Shown here: positions 5,824 through 12,155 of the stretch, one piece after another
Numbering within the stretch: position 1 is the stretch's first letter
Layout of the letters: every line of letters starts with the position of its first letter
NCBI GenBank assembly: GCA_947458415.1
Contig: CANGZG010000064.1
Location: 1-12,155, forward strand
Source: Comamonadaceae bacterium
Lineage (GTDB): Bacteria > Pseudomonadota > Gammaproteobacteria > Burkholderiales > Burkholderiaceae_C
Reading direction: 5' to 3'
Length of the DNA: 12,155 bases
The notes under the pieces: model-generated
What the model was told of the DNA's origin: nothing
Seen by the model: the letters and a program-made list of their open reading frames with translations, nothing else
Database searches by the model: none
Position numbers and translations under genes: made by a program

Positions 5824-7673
5824 GTGCAACGGCACGTTACCGCGACATGCGCTACGGCGTCACCAGCGTGCAAGTGCAAACGCGCAACGATGGCGTGCAA
5901 TATGTGCAAGCCGACCTGCCCTTGGCCGCCCACCCGCAGCGCATGACCGACAAACTGCTGCACTGGGCCCGGGTCACGCCTGAGCGCACCTGCATGGCTC
6001 GGCGCAAGCGATGGCCTGATGGCACCACCGGTGAATGGGAGCACCTCACCTATGCGCAAGCCGTGACTGCTGCGCGGCGCATCGGACAAGCCTTGTTGCA
6101 AAGACACTTGAGCGTGGACCGCCCGGTTGTCATCTTGAGCGAAAACAGTTTGGAGCACGGCATGATGGCCTTGGCCTGCATGATGGTGGGTATCGCTTAT
6201 TGCCCCGTCTCGCCGGCCTATGCCACGCTCAGCAAAGACTTTGACAAACTCAAACACATATTGAACACGCTGACACCGGGTTTGGTGATGGCAGCGGATG
6301 CGCAGCGTTATGGCGCAGCGATTGAAGCATGTGTGCCAAAAGATGTCGATGTGGTGTTGGTCAATGGCGAACTCAACCGCAGCCACACACGATTTTCTGA
6401 TTTGCTGCAAACCAACGACACCGCCGCGGTTGACGCCGCGATGCAAGCGACCGGACCCGACACCGTGGTGAAATTTTTATTCACCTCGGGTTCGACCCAT
6501 TTACCCAAAGGCGTGATCAACACACACCGCATGTGGTGCGCCAATCAACAACAAATGTGGCAGTCCATGCCCGTGCTAGGTGAAGCCCCACCGGTGCTGG
6601 TGGATTGGTTGCCATGGAATCACACCTTCGGCGGCAACCACAATGTCGGGTTGGTGTTGTTTCACGGAGGGTCGCTCTATATCGACGATGGCAAACCCGT
6701 GCCTGCGCTGATGCCCGAAACGCTGCGCAACTTGCGCGAGATCGCGCCGACCGTGTATTTCAATGTACCCACAGGCTTGGAAGCGATTGCCAACGCCATG
6801 CACAACGACGATCAACTCAGGCGAAATTTGCTCAGCCAAGTGCGCATGTTTTTTTACTCGGGTGCAGCCTTGGCGCAACCGATTTGGGACAGCTTGCATG
6901 CCGCGCAAGAGCGCGAATTGGGCCAGCGCATCGTCATGGGCACCGGATTGGGCATGACCGAGACCGGGCCCTTTGGCATTTTTGTGCCGCGCCCTGAAGT
7001 GGAGTCCGGTGATTTGGGGCTGCCTGCTGCGGGACTGCAACTGAAATTGGTACCGTTCGGCGACAAGGTTGAAGTTCGTTACAAAGGGCCCAACGTCACA
7101 CCAGGTTACTGGCGCGCGCCGCAAGCCACGGCAGAGGCGTTTGACGAAGAAGGGTTTTTGAAAAGTGGCGACGCCGTGGTGTGGCGCAACCCATCCAACC
7201 CCAACGAGGGGCTGCGTTTTGATGGTCGCATTGCCGAAGACTTCAAACTGGCCACGGGTACGTTTGTCAGTGTCGGTCCGCTTCGCGCGCGCATCATTGC
7301 GGCAGGCGCGCCTTATGTGCAAGACGCGGTCATCACCGGCTTGAACATGAACGAAGTGGGCGCGATGTTGTTCACCACACCCAGGGTACGAGAGTTGAGT
7401 CCGCTGCCGCCCCATGCTTCGCTCGCAGACACCTTGCAACACCCTCAAGTGGTGTCCTTTTTTCAAGGCTTGCTTGATGCATTGGCCACCCAATCGACGG
7501 GCAGCGCCAACCGCGTTGCACGCATGGTGTTGTTGAGCGAACCACCTTCGATTGATTCAGGCGAGGTGACGGACAAAGGTTCAATCAACCAACGCGCGGT
7601 GTTGAAGCACCGTGCGGCGCTGGTGCAAGCGGTACACGACGGCAGTGCGGCCAACCTGTTGGTACCAAGTTGA
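5820..7673 (+). CDS. fcs: Feruloyl-CoA synthase-type acyl/aryl-CoA ligase (ANL superfamily)
   Basis: A 617-residue AMP-forming ligase that would activate a hydroxycinnamic acid such as ferulate or p-coumarate with ATP and CoA. The ANL motifs appear in order. The phosphate loop is TSGSTHLPKG (222-231), followed by VINTHRMWCANQQQ, which is characteristic of feruloyl-CoA synthases. GMTETGP (378-384) is the A5 motif, SGD at 449-451 is A7, FDGRIAEDFKLATG (467-480) is A8 with the hinge, and TDKGSINQ places the candidate C-terminal catalytic lysine at K586. The phosphate loop has His where most ANL enzymes have Gly (SGST-G-x-PKG); substitution at this position appears tolerated in this subgroup. The start overlaps the crotonase stop (ATGA), with no room for a separate promoter. 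Other aryl or medium-chain acids are possible substrates; the feruloyl name reflects subgroup and gene context. Confidence 0.87.
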   Translation: MSATARYRDMRYGVTSVQVQTRNDGVQYVQADLPLAAHPQRMTDKLLHWARVTPERTCMARRKRWPDGTTGEWEHLTYAQAVTAARRIGQALLQRHLSVDRPVVILSENSLEHGMMALACMMVGIAYCPVSPAYATLSKDFDKLKHILNTLTPGLVMAADAQRYGAAIEACVPKDVDVVLVNGELNRSHTRFSDLLQTNDTAAVDAAMQATGPDTVVKFLFTSGSTHLPKGVINTHRMWCANQQQMWQSMPVLGEAPPVLVDWLPWNHTFGGNHNVGLVLFHGGSLYIDDGKPVPALMPETLRNLREIAPTVYFNVPTGLEAIANAMHNDDQLRRNLLSQVRMFFYSGAALAQPIWDSLHAAQERELGQRIVMGTGLGMTETGPFGIFVPRPEVESGDLGLPAAGLQLKLVPFGDKVEVRYKGPNVTPGYWRAPQATAEAFDEEGFLKSGDAVVWRNPSNPNEGLRFDGRIAEDFKLATGTFVSVGPLRARIIAAGAPYVQDAVITGLNMNEVGAMLFTTPRVRELSPLPPHASLADTLQHPQVVSFFQGLLDALATQSTGSANRVARMVLLSEPPSIDSGEVTDKGSINQRAVLKHRAALVQAVHDGSAANLLVPS

Positions 7674-7688
7674 TAAACATTCCCGACG

Positions 7689-7714
7689 AGCATGCTTCAC
7701 CCAGGCTGTTTTTT
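7689..7714 (+). terminator. Candidate intrinsic terminator after the feruloyl-CoA synthase gene
   Basis: AGCATG (7689-7694) and CAGGCT (7702-7707) pair with one mismatch around a seven-base loop and are followed by G and six T residues (7709-7714). This lies 16 bases after the ligase stop. If active, it ends the hydratase-ligase transcript and makes the following Bug receptor gene a separate or read-through unit. The stem is short, so this is a moderate call. Confidence 0.4.
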
Positions 7715-7752
7715 GATCCCCCGCATTCCCTATTTGCTTGAGGAAATCACCC

Positions 7753-8781
7753 ATGACCCATCAACCGACAGATACGATTGACAAGACCACACGCCGAAAG
7801 GTACTGCAATCATTGGGACTGGCCACCATGGCCATGTCACCGTTGAAGGCGCTATCTCAGTCGAACCTTTTACCCATTGATCAAGTCAAAATCATTTGCG
7901 GATTTCCAGCAGGTGGCACAGCTGACACCACCAGCCGTCGAGTTGGCGACAAATGGGCCGGCAGTGCTTACGCCAGAAATCCGGCGCTGGTCGAAAACAA
8001 AACCGGCGCAGGTGGTCGCATTGCCATCGAGGCGGTGAAAAACGCCGCGCCAGACGGCAGCACCTTGTTGCTCAGCGCTTATTCCATGTTGCTGATTTAC
8101 CCGCACATCTACAAAACATTGCCCTACGACCCGTTCAAAGACTTTGCACCCGTGGCCATGGCCTCGGTGTTGTCGCATGGCTTGGCCGTCGGCCCCATCG
8201 TGCCCACCTCGGTCAAAACCGTCAAACATTTTGTGGCGTGGTGCAAAGCCAACCCCGAGCGCGCCAACTATGCATCGCCTGCAGCAGGTTCCACGCCGCA
8301 TTTTCTCGGAGCCCTGCTCAGCTTGAACACAGGCGTGCCGATGACGCATGTGGCTTACCGCGGTTCTGTCCCTGGCGTCACGGATGTGATCGGCGGACAA
8401 ATCGCCGCCATGTTCACACCCCATGGTGACTTTCTGGCCAACCACCGCGCAGGCAAGTTACGCATCTTGGCCACCTCCGGCAAATCACGCTCGCCGTTTG
8501 TCCCTGAGGTCGCTACCTTCGCCGAGCAAGGGTTTCCTGACCTGACCGTTGAGGAATGGTTTGGCTTTTTTGCACCCGCCAAAACACCGGCCTCGGTGGT
8601 GGCCGCGGCCAATACCGCGATCAACCAAGCACTCAAAGACAAAAGCGTGATTGACAGCCTGGCGCTGCAAGGGTTGCTGCCTTTGGGTGGCAGCAGCGAC
8701 GACATGGCCAAAGACATGCGCCGCCAGTACGATTACTGGGGGCCTGTGGTCAAACGCATTGGCTTCAGTGCCGAATCTTGA
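7753..8781 (+). CDS. Bug-family (TctC-like) tripartite tricarboxylate transporter substrate-binding protein
   Basis: A 342-residue periplasmic solute receptor of the Bug family, abundant in Burkholderiales. A Tat-type signal is visible: TTRRKVLQSLGLATMAMSP near residues 12-30, with probable cleavage after the ALSQ region. Diagnostic stretches follow: VKIICGFPAGGTADTTSR, the phosphate-loop-like opening of Bug proteins; VENKTGAGGRIAIEAVKNAAPDGSTLL; VAYRGSVPGVTDVIGGQI; and VEEWFGFFAPAKTP. A longer reading from TTG at 7738 exists, but its first codon lies in the ribosome-binding region TGAGGAAA (7739-7746), so the ATG at 7753 is chosen. No TctA or TctB membrane subunit is nearby, so this is an orphan receptor. 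Bug proteins bind carboxylates, including aromatic ones. Its position after the ligase suggests a hydroxycinnamate or related acid, but that is inference. Confidence 0.88.
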   Translation: MTHQPTDTIDKTTRRKVLQSLGLATMAMSPLKALSQSNLLPIDQVKIICGFPAGGTADTTSRRVGDKWAGSAYARNPALVENKTGAGGRIAIEAVKNAAPDGSTLLLSAYSMLLIYPHIYKTLPYDPFKDFAPVAMASVLSHGLAVGPIVPTSVKTVKHFVAWCKANPERANYASPAAGSTPHFLGALLSLNTGVPMTHVAYRGSVPGVTDVIGGQIAAMFTPHGDFLANHRAGKLRILATSGKSRSPFVPEVATFAEQGFPDLTVEEWFGFFAPAKTPASVVAAANTAINQALKDKSVIDSLALQGLLPLGGSSDDMAKDMRRQYDYWGPVVKRIGFSAES

Positions 8782-8838
8782 TGCGCAAAGCCCGCCTTTA
8801 CACTCCTGCGTTTCATTCACTATTTCAAGGAATTACCC

Positions 8839-9192
8839 ATGATCAGCACCGACAGTGGACTTCAGTATGACGACACCCACACCGGCGACGGTGACCTGGC
8901 CACCGCAGGCCAGTATGTGTCGGTGCACTACACCGGATGGCTGTGGGAGAACGGCGAAAAAGGCGAGAAATTCGACTCCAGTTTGGACAGAAATGACCCG
9001 TTTGAATTTGGCTTGGGTCAAGGCATGGTCATCAAAGGCTGGGACGAAGGGGTGCAAGGCATGAAAGTCGGCGGCAAACGCACCTTGTTGATCCCCCCCG
9101 ACTTGGGCTACGGTGCCTATGGGGCAGGCGGTGTCATCCCGCCGAACGCCACGTTGGTGTTTGAGGTGGAACTCTTGGCGGTTGACGCCTGA
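8839..9192 (+). CDS. FKBP-type peptidyl-prolyl cis-trans isomerase
   Basis: A 117-residue single-domain FKBP without a signal peptide, so presumably cytosolic. It catalyses cis-trans isomerisation at proline bonds in folding proteins. The active-site set of FKBP12 has counterparts: Y31 (VHYTGW), F45-D46 (KFDSS), F55 (PFEFGLG), V64-I65 and W68 ([19 protein letters not shown]), Y91 (GYGAYG), I100 ([10 protein letters not shown]) and F108 (VFEVELL). The loop between YTGW and FDSS is a few residues longer than in the simplest FKBPs. An AAGGAA ribosome-binding site (8827-8832) precedes the ATG by six bases. It follows the Bug gene by 57 bases and may be read through from it, but has no metabolic link. 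The downstream gene is convergent. Confidence 0.93.
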   Translation: MISTDSGLQYDDTHTGDGDLATAGQYVSVHYTGWLWENGEKGEKFDSSLDRNDPFEFGLGQGMVIKGWDEGVQGMKVGGKRTLLIPPDLGYGAYGAGGVIPPNATLVFEVELLAVDA

Positions 9193-9212
9193 CCACAGGC
9201 TAGCCCACTGGC

Positions 9213-9238
9213 CCAGCGCTTTCAGCGCATCTGGTTTT
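9213..9238 (+). terminator. Candidate intrinsic terminator after the FKBP gene
   Basis: GCGCT (9216-9220) and AGCGC (9224-9228) form a perfect five-base stem with a three-base loop. An outer CCA (9213-9215) and TGG (9232-9234) can extend it with a small bulge, and TTTT follows. It overlaps the last codons of the convergent regulator gene. No T-run follows in the minus direction, so it would serve the FKBP transcript. Confidence 0.4.
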
Positions 9239-9947
9239 GTAAAAAACCCGGCAACCATGGGCGTGCCGCAATGATCAAAGACACCATGCGCTTGTCGTCG
9301 GCAGGCAAATTGGCCTCCATGGCCATGTGTTTTTTGTATTCCTGGGCAATCGCGTTCAACTGATTTCGCAATTTCCCGCGTGTTTCAGGCGTGACAAAAA
9401 TGTTCATCGCATGCAACACATCGCCCTCGCCCTCAAAATTGTCGGACAGGAATTCCAAAGATTCGCGACGGACCATCCGCATGATCGGCCCATCGGGTAT
9501 CCAACCGAATTTCGGTGACAGCATGGGCTTGAATTGACTGCCAGACACCATTTTCAGGAACCCGATGTCTTCCAACCTTTGCAGCAGTTGGGTCAACTCG
9601 GCTTTGTTGACTTTGACACGCGCCAACAAGTCCTTGTGGTTCCAGAAATACATGACGCCGATGGCGACCGCGAACAGTTTTTTGTTGCTGAGAAATTCGA
9701 TTTCTTGTTGCTGGGTCAAACTCTCCAGCAGCTGCGCCTGTTTAGGTGTGTTGTGCAGCAACTCCTCCAGCTTCAAACCAACCAATTCACACATTTTTTC
9801 CATGCAACTGAAGGTGCAATCTTTGCTCTCAAACATCTGCTTCACGGCGGAACCCGTCAAATGCAAATGCTCGGCCAATTGCGCTTGGCTGATCCCATGC
9901 GCTTGCAATTGACGGCTCAAGGTGTCGAAGATGTGTTCTCTGGACAT
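9222..9947 (-). CDS. XRE-type (Cro/C1) helix-turn-helix transcriptional regulator with a C-terminal domain of unknown role
   Basis: A 241-residue cytosolic protein. Residues 5-65 form a Cro/C1-like DNA-binding domain: ISQAQLAEHLHLTGSAVKQMF (19-39) is the helix-turn-helix, followed by the fourth helix with FSCMEKMCELVGLKLEEL. The rest contains a second region (about 85-150) with helix-rich character and KVNKAELTQLLQRLEDIGFLKM, which looks like a small winged-helix or effector module, and then a helical tail. I recognise no ligand-binding family. Similar XRE proteins with this two-part build occur in proteobacteria, but their targets are mostly unknown. The start is placed just before the first predicted helix; no clear ribosome-binding site is seen. 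It is divergent from grpE and convergent with the FKBP gene. An AT-rich region upstream could hold its own promoter and operator. Confidence 0.8.
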   Translation of the reverse strand: MSREHIFDTLSRQLQAHGISQAQLAEHLHLTGSAVKQMFESKDCTFSCMEKMCELVGLKLEELLHNTPKQAQLLESLTQQQEIEFLSNKKLFAVAIGVMYFWNHKDLLARVKVNKAELTQLLQRLEDIGFLKMVSGSQFKPMLSPKFGWIPDGPIMRMVRRESLEFLSDNFEGEGDVLHAMNIFVTPETRGKLRNQLNAIAQEYKKHMAMEANLPADDKRMVSLIIAARPWLPGFLQNQMR

Positions 9948-10091
9948 GGTGTGGTCAAAATCGAAAGAACCCGATATTAATTTTTTTTAGCGCATTTATC
10001 CATAAAAATAAATTAAATAATACTAACTCTCGAATCAAACCAACTCAATTGCCTTTTGACGTGAATTTTTGTGGGCAAGTCACCCCAGACC
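9948..10091. promoter_or_regulatory. AT-rich divergent intergenic region upstream of the XRE regulator
   Basis: The stretch at about 9975-10024 is strikingly AT-rich compared with the rest of the window, with an eight-T run (9981-9988). It holds an interrupted palindrome TTTAT-CC-ATAAA (9995-10006) and several minus-strand -10-like hexamers such as TATTTA (10019-10014), which has TTGGTT (10043-10038) 18 bases upstream. It is a plausible promoter and autoregulatory region for the regulator. TTATCCATA (9996-10004) also differs by one base from a consensus DnaA box. No gene is seen here. Confidence 0.35.
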
Positions 10092-10119
10092 CTTGAATTC
10101 AGACAAAACCCTCCCAACT
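10092..10119 (+). promoter_or_regulatory. Candidate sigma-32 (RpoH) heat-shock promoter of grpE
   Basis: CTTGAAT (10092-10098) matches six of seven bases of the RpoH -35 element CTTGAAA. After 13 bases TCCCAACT (10112-10119) matches the -10 element CCCCATNT at five of its seven specified positions. Transcription would begin about 30 bases before the grpE ATG. The same geometry is found before dnaK, which strengthens the call. Confidence 0.6.
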
Positions 10120-10153
10120 ACATGGCTGTATCAAAAGCCACCCGTACCCGAGC

Positions 10154-10726
10154 ATGTCTGACCCACACACCCCACACCCGTCTGAACCCACGGGCCCAAC
10201 CGAGCCTGTCATGGACGCAACCTCCTCCCCCGTGCCCGATCCACAGGCGCATTCGCCAGACCCCTTGGCGGATGCACAGGCCGAATTGGCCAACCTCAAA
10301 GCGGCAAACGCCGACCTGGCTGACCAGTTTTTACGCGCCAAAGCCGAGGTCGAAAACGCCCGCCGTCGCGCCGATGAAGAGGTTTCCAAAGCCCGCAAAT
10401 TTGCGGTCGAAGCGTTTGCCGAAAGCCTATTGCCAGTGGCCGACAGTTTGTCTGCCGGTTTGGCCATCGCCGACGCCGCCGCCGAACAATTGCGCGAAGG
10501 CTCTGAAGCCACTTTGCGGCAGCTCACTTCGGCACTCGAGCGCCACAAAGTGATTGAAATCAACCCGCCGGCCGGCACCAAGTTTGACCCGCACCACCAC
10601 CAAGCCATCTCGGTGGTCCCGGCAGAGCAAGAACCCAATACCGTGGTCACCGTGCTGCAAAAAGGTTATTTGATTTCCGACCGGGTCTTGCGCCCGGCGC
10701 TGGTCACCGTCACTGCCCCCAAGTAA
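10154..10726 (+). CDS. grpE: Nucleotide exchange factor GrpE (HSP70 cofactor)
   Basis: A 190-residue GrpE of normal length, the cytosolic dimer that releases ADP from DnaK. A Pro/Ser/Thr-rich disordered N-terminus (about 1-36) precedes the long dimerising helix (about 37-98) containing [19 protein letters not shown] and the conserved [12 protein letters not shown]. The C-terminal beta domain that contacts DnaK carries [16 protein letters not shown] and [24 protein letters not shown]. The start at 10154 gives a typical N-terminus but has no clear Shine-Dalgarno sequence; an in-frame ATG at 10211 would still leave all conserved parts intact. dnaK follows after 116 bases on the same strand with its own candidate heat-shock promoter. 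Confidence 0.96.
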   Translation: MSDPHTPHPSEPTGPTEPVMDATSSPVPDPQAHSPDPLADAQAELANLKAANADLADQFLRAKAEVENARRRADEEVSKARKFAVEAFAESLLPVADSLSAGLAIADAAAEQLREGSEATLRQLTSALERHKVIEINPPAGTKFDPHHHQAISVVPAEQEPNTVVTVLQKGYLISDRVLRPALVTVTAPK

Positions 10727-10749
10727 ACAGCTTGGACACAGATTGCACA

Positions 10750-10777
10750 CTTGAAATCCACCGACTTATCCACAACT
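10750..10777 (+). promoter_or_regulatory. Candidate sigma-32 (RpoH) heat-shock promoter of dnaK
   Basis: CTTGAAA (10750-10756) is a perfect RpoH -35 element. After 13 bases CCACAACT (10770-10777) matches CCCCATNT at five of seven specified positions. Transcription would start near 10784, giving a leader of about 60 bases to the dnaK ATG. It implies that dnaK can be transcribed independently of grpE. No CIRCE (HrcA) inverted repeat is present in this gap. Confidence 0.65.
10766..10774 (+). promoter_or_regulatory. Perfect DnaA-box sequence overlapping the dnaK promoter -10 element
   Basis: TTATCCACA is identical to the high-affinity DnaA box consensus TTATNCACA. It shares five bases with the proposed RpoH -10 element, so bound DnaA could block or modulate dnaK transcription. 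Only the sequence match is seen; binding is not shown, and a single box in one genome may be chance. Confidence 0.4.
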
Positions 10778-10842
10778 GTTCAACATCGCTTTTAGGAAAT
10801 GAAACGGTCGCCTTCGGGGGCTGAATCGCACAGGAGAAAAAA

Positions 10843-12155
10843 ATGGGAAGAATCATTGGCATTGACCTCGGCACCACCAACTCATGCGTGGCCATCATGG
10901 AAGGCAACACCACCAAGGTGATCGAAAACGCCGAAGGTGCGCGCACCACGCCGTCCATCATTGCCTACCAAGAAGACGGCGAAATTTTGGTCGGCGCGTC
11001 CGCCAAACGCCAAGCGGTGACCAACCCGCGCAACACGCTGTACGCCGTCAAGCGCCTGATTGGCCGCAAGTTTGACGAAAAAGAAGTGCAAAAAGACATC
11101 AACATGATGCCTTACACCATTGCCAAGGCCGACAACGGCGACGCATGGGTAGAAGTGCGTGGCCAAAAAATGGCGCCGCCCCAAATCAGCGCCGAAGTTC
11201 TTCGCAAAATGAAGAAAACCGCCGAGGACTACCTGGGCGAAGAAGTGACCGAAGCCGTCATCACCGTCCCCGCTTATTTCAATGACAGCCAACGCCAAGC
11301 CACCAAAGACGCAGGCCGCATCGCTGGTTTGGATGTCAAGCGCATCATCAACGAGCCCACCGCTGCCGCACTGGCCTTTGGTTTGGACAAAACCGAAAAG
11401 GGCGACCGCAAGATTGCGGTGTATGACTTGGGTGGCGGCACCTTTGACGTGTCCATCATCGAAATTGCCGACGTCGATGGCGAAAAACAATTTGAAGTCT
11501 TGTCCACCAACGGCGATACCTTCTTGGGCGGCGAAGACTTTGACCAACGCATCATCGACTTCATCATCACCGAGTTCAAAAAGGAATCGGGCGTTGACCT
11601 CTCCAAAGACGTGTTGGCCTTGCAGCGCTTGAAAGAGGCCGCTGAAAAAGCCAAGATCGAACTCTCCTCCTCCACCGGCACCGACATCAACCTGCCTTAT
11701 GTCACGGCTGACGCTTCAGGCCCTAAACACCTGAACATCAAGCTCAACCGTGCCAAGTTGGAAAGCTTGGTCGACGAATTGATCGAGCGCACCATCGCAC
11801 CTTGCCGCACCGCCATCAAAGACGCTGGCGTATCGGTGGGTGACATCGACGACGTGATCTTGGTCGGCGGCATGACCCGCATGCCCAAGGTGCAAGACAA
11901 GGTCAAAGAATTTTTCGGCAAAGAACCCCGCCGTGACGTCAACCCTGACGAAGCTGTGGCCGTGGGTGCCGCCATCCAAGGCCAAGTGCTGTCGGGCGAC
12001 CGCAAAGACGTGCTGTTGTTGGACGTCACCCCCCTGTCTTTGGGTATCGAAACCTTGGGCGGTGTGATGACCAAGATGATTGCCAAGAACACCACCATCC
12101 CGACCAAGTTCGCGCAGACCTTCTCCACCGCCGACGACAACCAACCTGCGGTGAC
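10843..12155 (+). CDS. dnaK: Molecular chaperone DnaK (HSP70), truncated by the window edge
   Basis: The first 437 codons of dnaK; the reading frame is open to the right edge, and about 200 residues are missing. It holds the whole ATPase domain, with [13 protein letters not shown] (5-17), [17 protein letters not shown], the phosphate-binding [12 protein letters not shown] (about 195-206) and [13 protein letters not shown] (about 338-350). The interdomain linker [14 protein letters not shown] is near 390. The beginning of the substrate-binding domain follows ([33 protein letters not shown]). It is an ATP-driven cytosolic folding chaperone working with GrpE and DnaJ. AGGAG (10832-10836) is placed six bases before the ATG, a strong ribosome-binding site. 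dnaJ would be expected to follow outside the window. Confidence 0.98.
   Translation, partial: MGRIIGIDLGTTNSCVAIMEGNTTKVIENAEGARTTPSIIAYQEDGEILVGASAKRQAVTNPRNTLYAVKRLIGRKFDEKEVQKDINMMPYTIAKADNGDAWVEVRGQKMAPPQISAEVLRKMKKTAEDYLGEEVTEAVITVPAYFNDSQRQATKDAGRIAGLDVKRIINEPTAAALAFGLDKTEKGDRKIAVYDLGGGTFDVSIIEIADVDGEKQFEVLSTNGDTFLGGEDFDQRIIDFIITEFKKESGVDLSKDVLALQRLKEAAEKAKIELSSSTGTDINLPYVTADASGPKHLNIKLNRAKLESLVDELIERTIAPCRTAIKDAGVSVGDIDDVILVGGMTRMPKVQDKVKEFFGKEPRRDVNPDEAVAVGAAIQGQVLSGDRKDVLLLDVTPLSLGIETLGGVMTKMIAKNTTIPTKFAQTFSTADDNQPAV

Noticed and set aside
5658..7493. Two long minus-strand open frames (5658-6446 and 6576-7493).
   Set aside because: They lie antisense to the crotonase and feruloyl-CoA synthase genes, whose motifs are unmistakable. 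Their translations are His/Arg/Gln-rich low-quality sequence without family features.
7738..7752. A TTG start that would extend the Bug receptor by five residues.
   Set aside because: The region contains the ribosome-binding sequence TGAGGAAA for the ATG at 7753, so it is leader, not coding.
7870..8445. A 191-codon minus-strand open frame.
   Set aside because: It is the shadow of the Bug receptor gene, with no ribosome-binding site and no recognisable domain.
8782..8838. TTTACA (8797-8802) as the -35 of a promoter for the FKBP gene.
   Set aside because: No acceptable -10 hexamer lies at the right distance, and the predicted start would fall in the ribosome-binding site.
9975..10024. The AT-rich stretch with a near DnaA box as a replication origin.
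   Set aside because: Only one imperfect box is present, there are no tandem boxes or 13-mers, and no dnaA, dnaN, parAB or rep gene is in the window.
10727..10842. A possible CIRCE (HrcA) operator before dnaK.
   Set aside because: No TTAGCACTC/GAGTGCTAA-type inverted repeat is present; the RpoH-like elements explain regulation better.
10882..11690. Long minus-strand open frames opposite dnaK.
   Set aside because: Antisense frames are commonly open across dnaK because of its strong codon bias; sense-strand DnaK motifs are complete.
1..12155. Mobile element, CRISPR array, toxin-antitoxin or phage-defence system.
   Set aside because: No transposase, integrase, direct-repeat array, terminal inverted repeats or defence-type domains were found on either strand.

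Overview
The window looks like a chromosomal segment of a betaproteobacterium, most likely Burkholderiales and plausibly Comamonadaceae. The grounds are moderately GC-rich coding sequence, a Bug-family (TctC-like) solute receptor, a Burkholderiales-style feruloyl-CoA synthase, an RpoH-type grpE/dnaK locus without a CIRCE element, and typical Shine-Dalgarno spacing. The genus is inference; no rRNA or other marker is present. I saw no tRNA, rRNA, CRISPR array, insertion sequence or prophage.

Layout. (1) Positions 1-2297, minus strand: the promoter-proximal part of an ABC uptake operon of the branched-chain amino acid/urea/amide class (HAAT). It encodes a Tat-exported substrate-binding protein, a LivH-type permease, and the first 47 codons of a LivM-type permease that runs off the left edge. 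(2) 2369-3988, minus: a YqiK-type flotillin. (3) 4127-5011, minus: an amidohydrolase resembling the 4-hydroxyphenyl-beta-ketoacyl-CoA hydrolase (CouO) group. (4) 5012-5049: a 38-bp divergent spacer. (5) 5050-7673, plus: an enoyl-CoA hydratase/isomerase-family protein translationally coupled (ATGA) to a feruloyl-CoA synthase-type ligase. (6) 7753-8781, plus: an orphan Bug solute receptor with a Tat signal. (7) 8839-9192, plus: a small FKBP-type prolyl isomerase. (8) 9222-9947, minus: an XRE-type regulator of unknown target. (9) 10154-12155, plus: grpE and the first two thirds of dnaK, each behind its own candidate sigma-32 promoter.

How it may work together. The left and central part reads as an uptake and activation module for a hydroxycinnamate-like aromatic acid (ferulate, p-coumarate or a relative). 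Two different receptors flank the ligase, hydratase and amidohydrolase. By analogy with the coumarate pathway of Rhodococcus, the ligase would make the aryl-propenoyl-CoA, the crotonase would hydrate it, a 3-hydroxyacyl-CoA dehydrogenase not present here would oxidise it, and the amidohydrolase would split the beta-ketoacyl-CoA to an aromatic acid and acetyl-CoA. The flotillin between the amidohydrolase and the ABC transporter has no obvious link to this pathway. The right part is ordinary chaperone housekeeping. One notable detail there is a perfect DnaA-box sequence lying across the -10 element of the proposed dnaK heat-shock promoter.

Nothing here is demonstrably a new system. The less usual points are the CouO-type gene set split between two divergent units, the orphan flotillin, and the DnaA box in the dnaK promoter.
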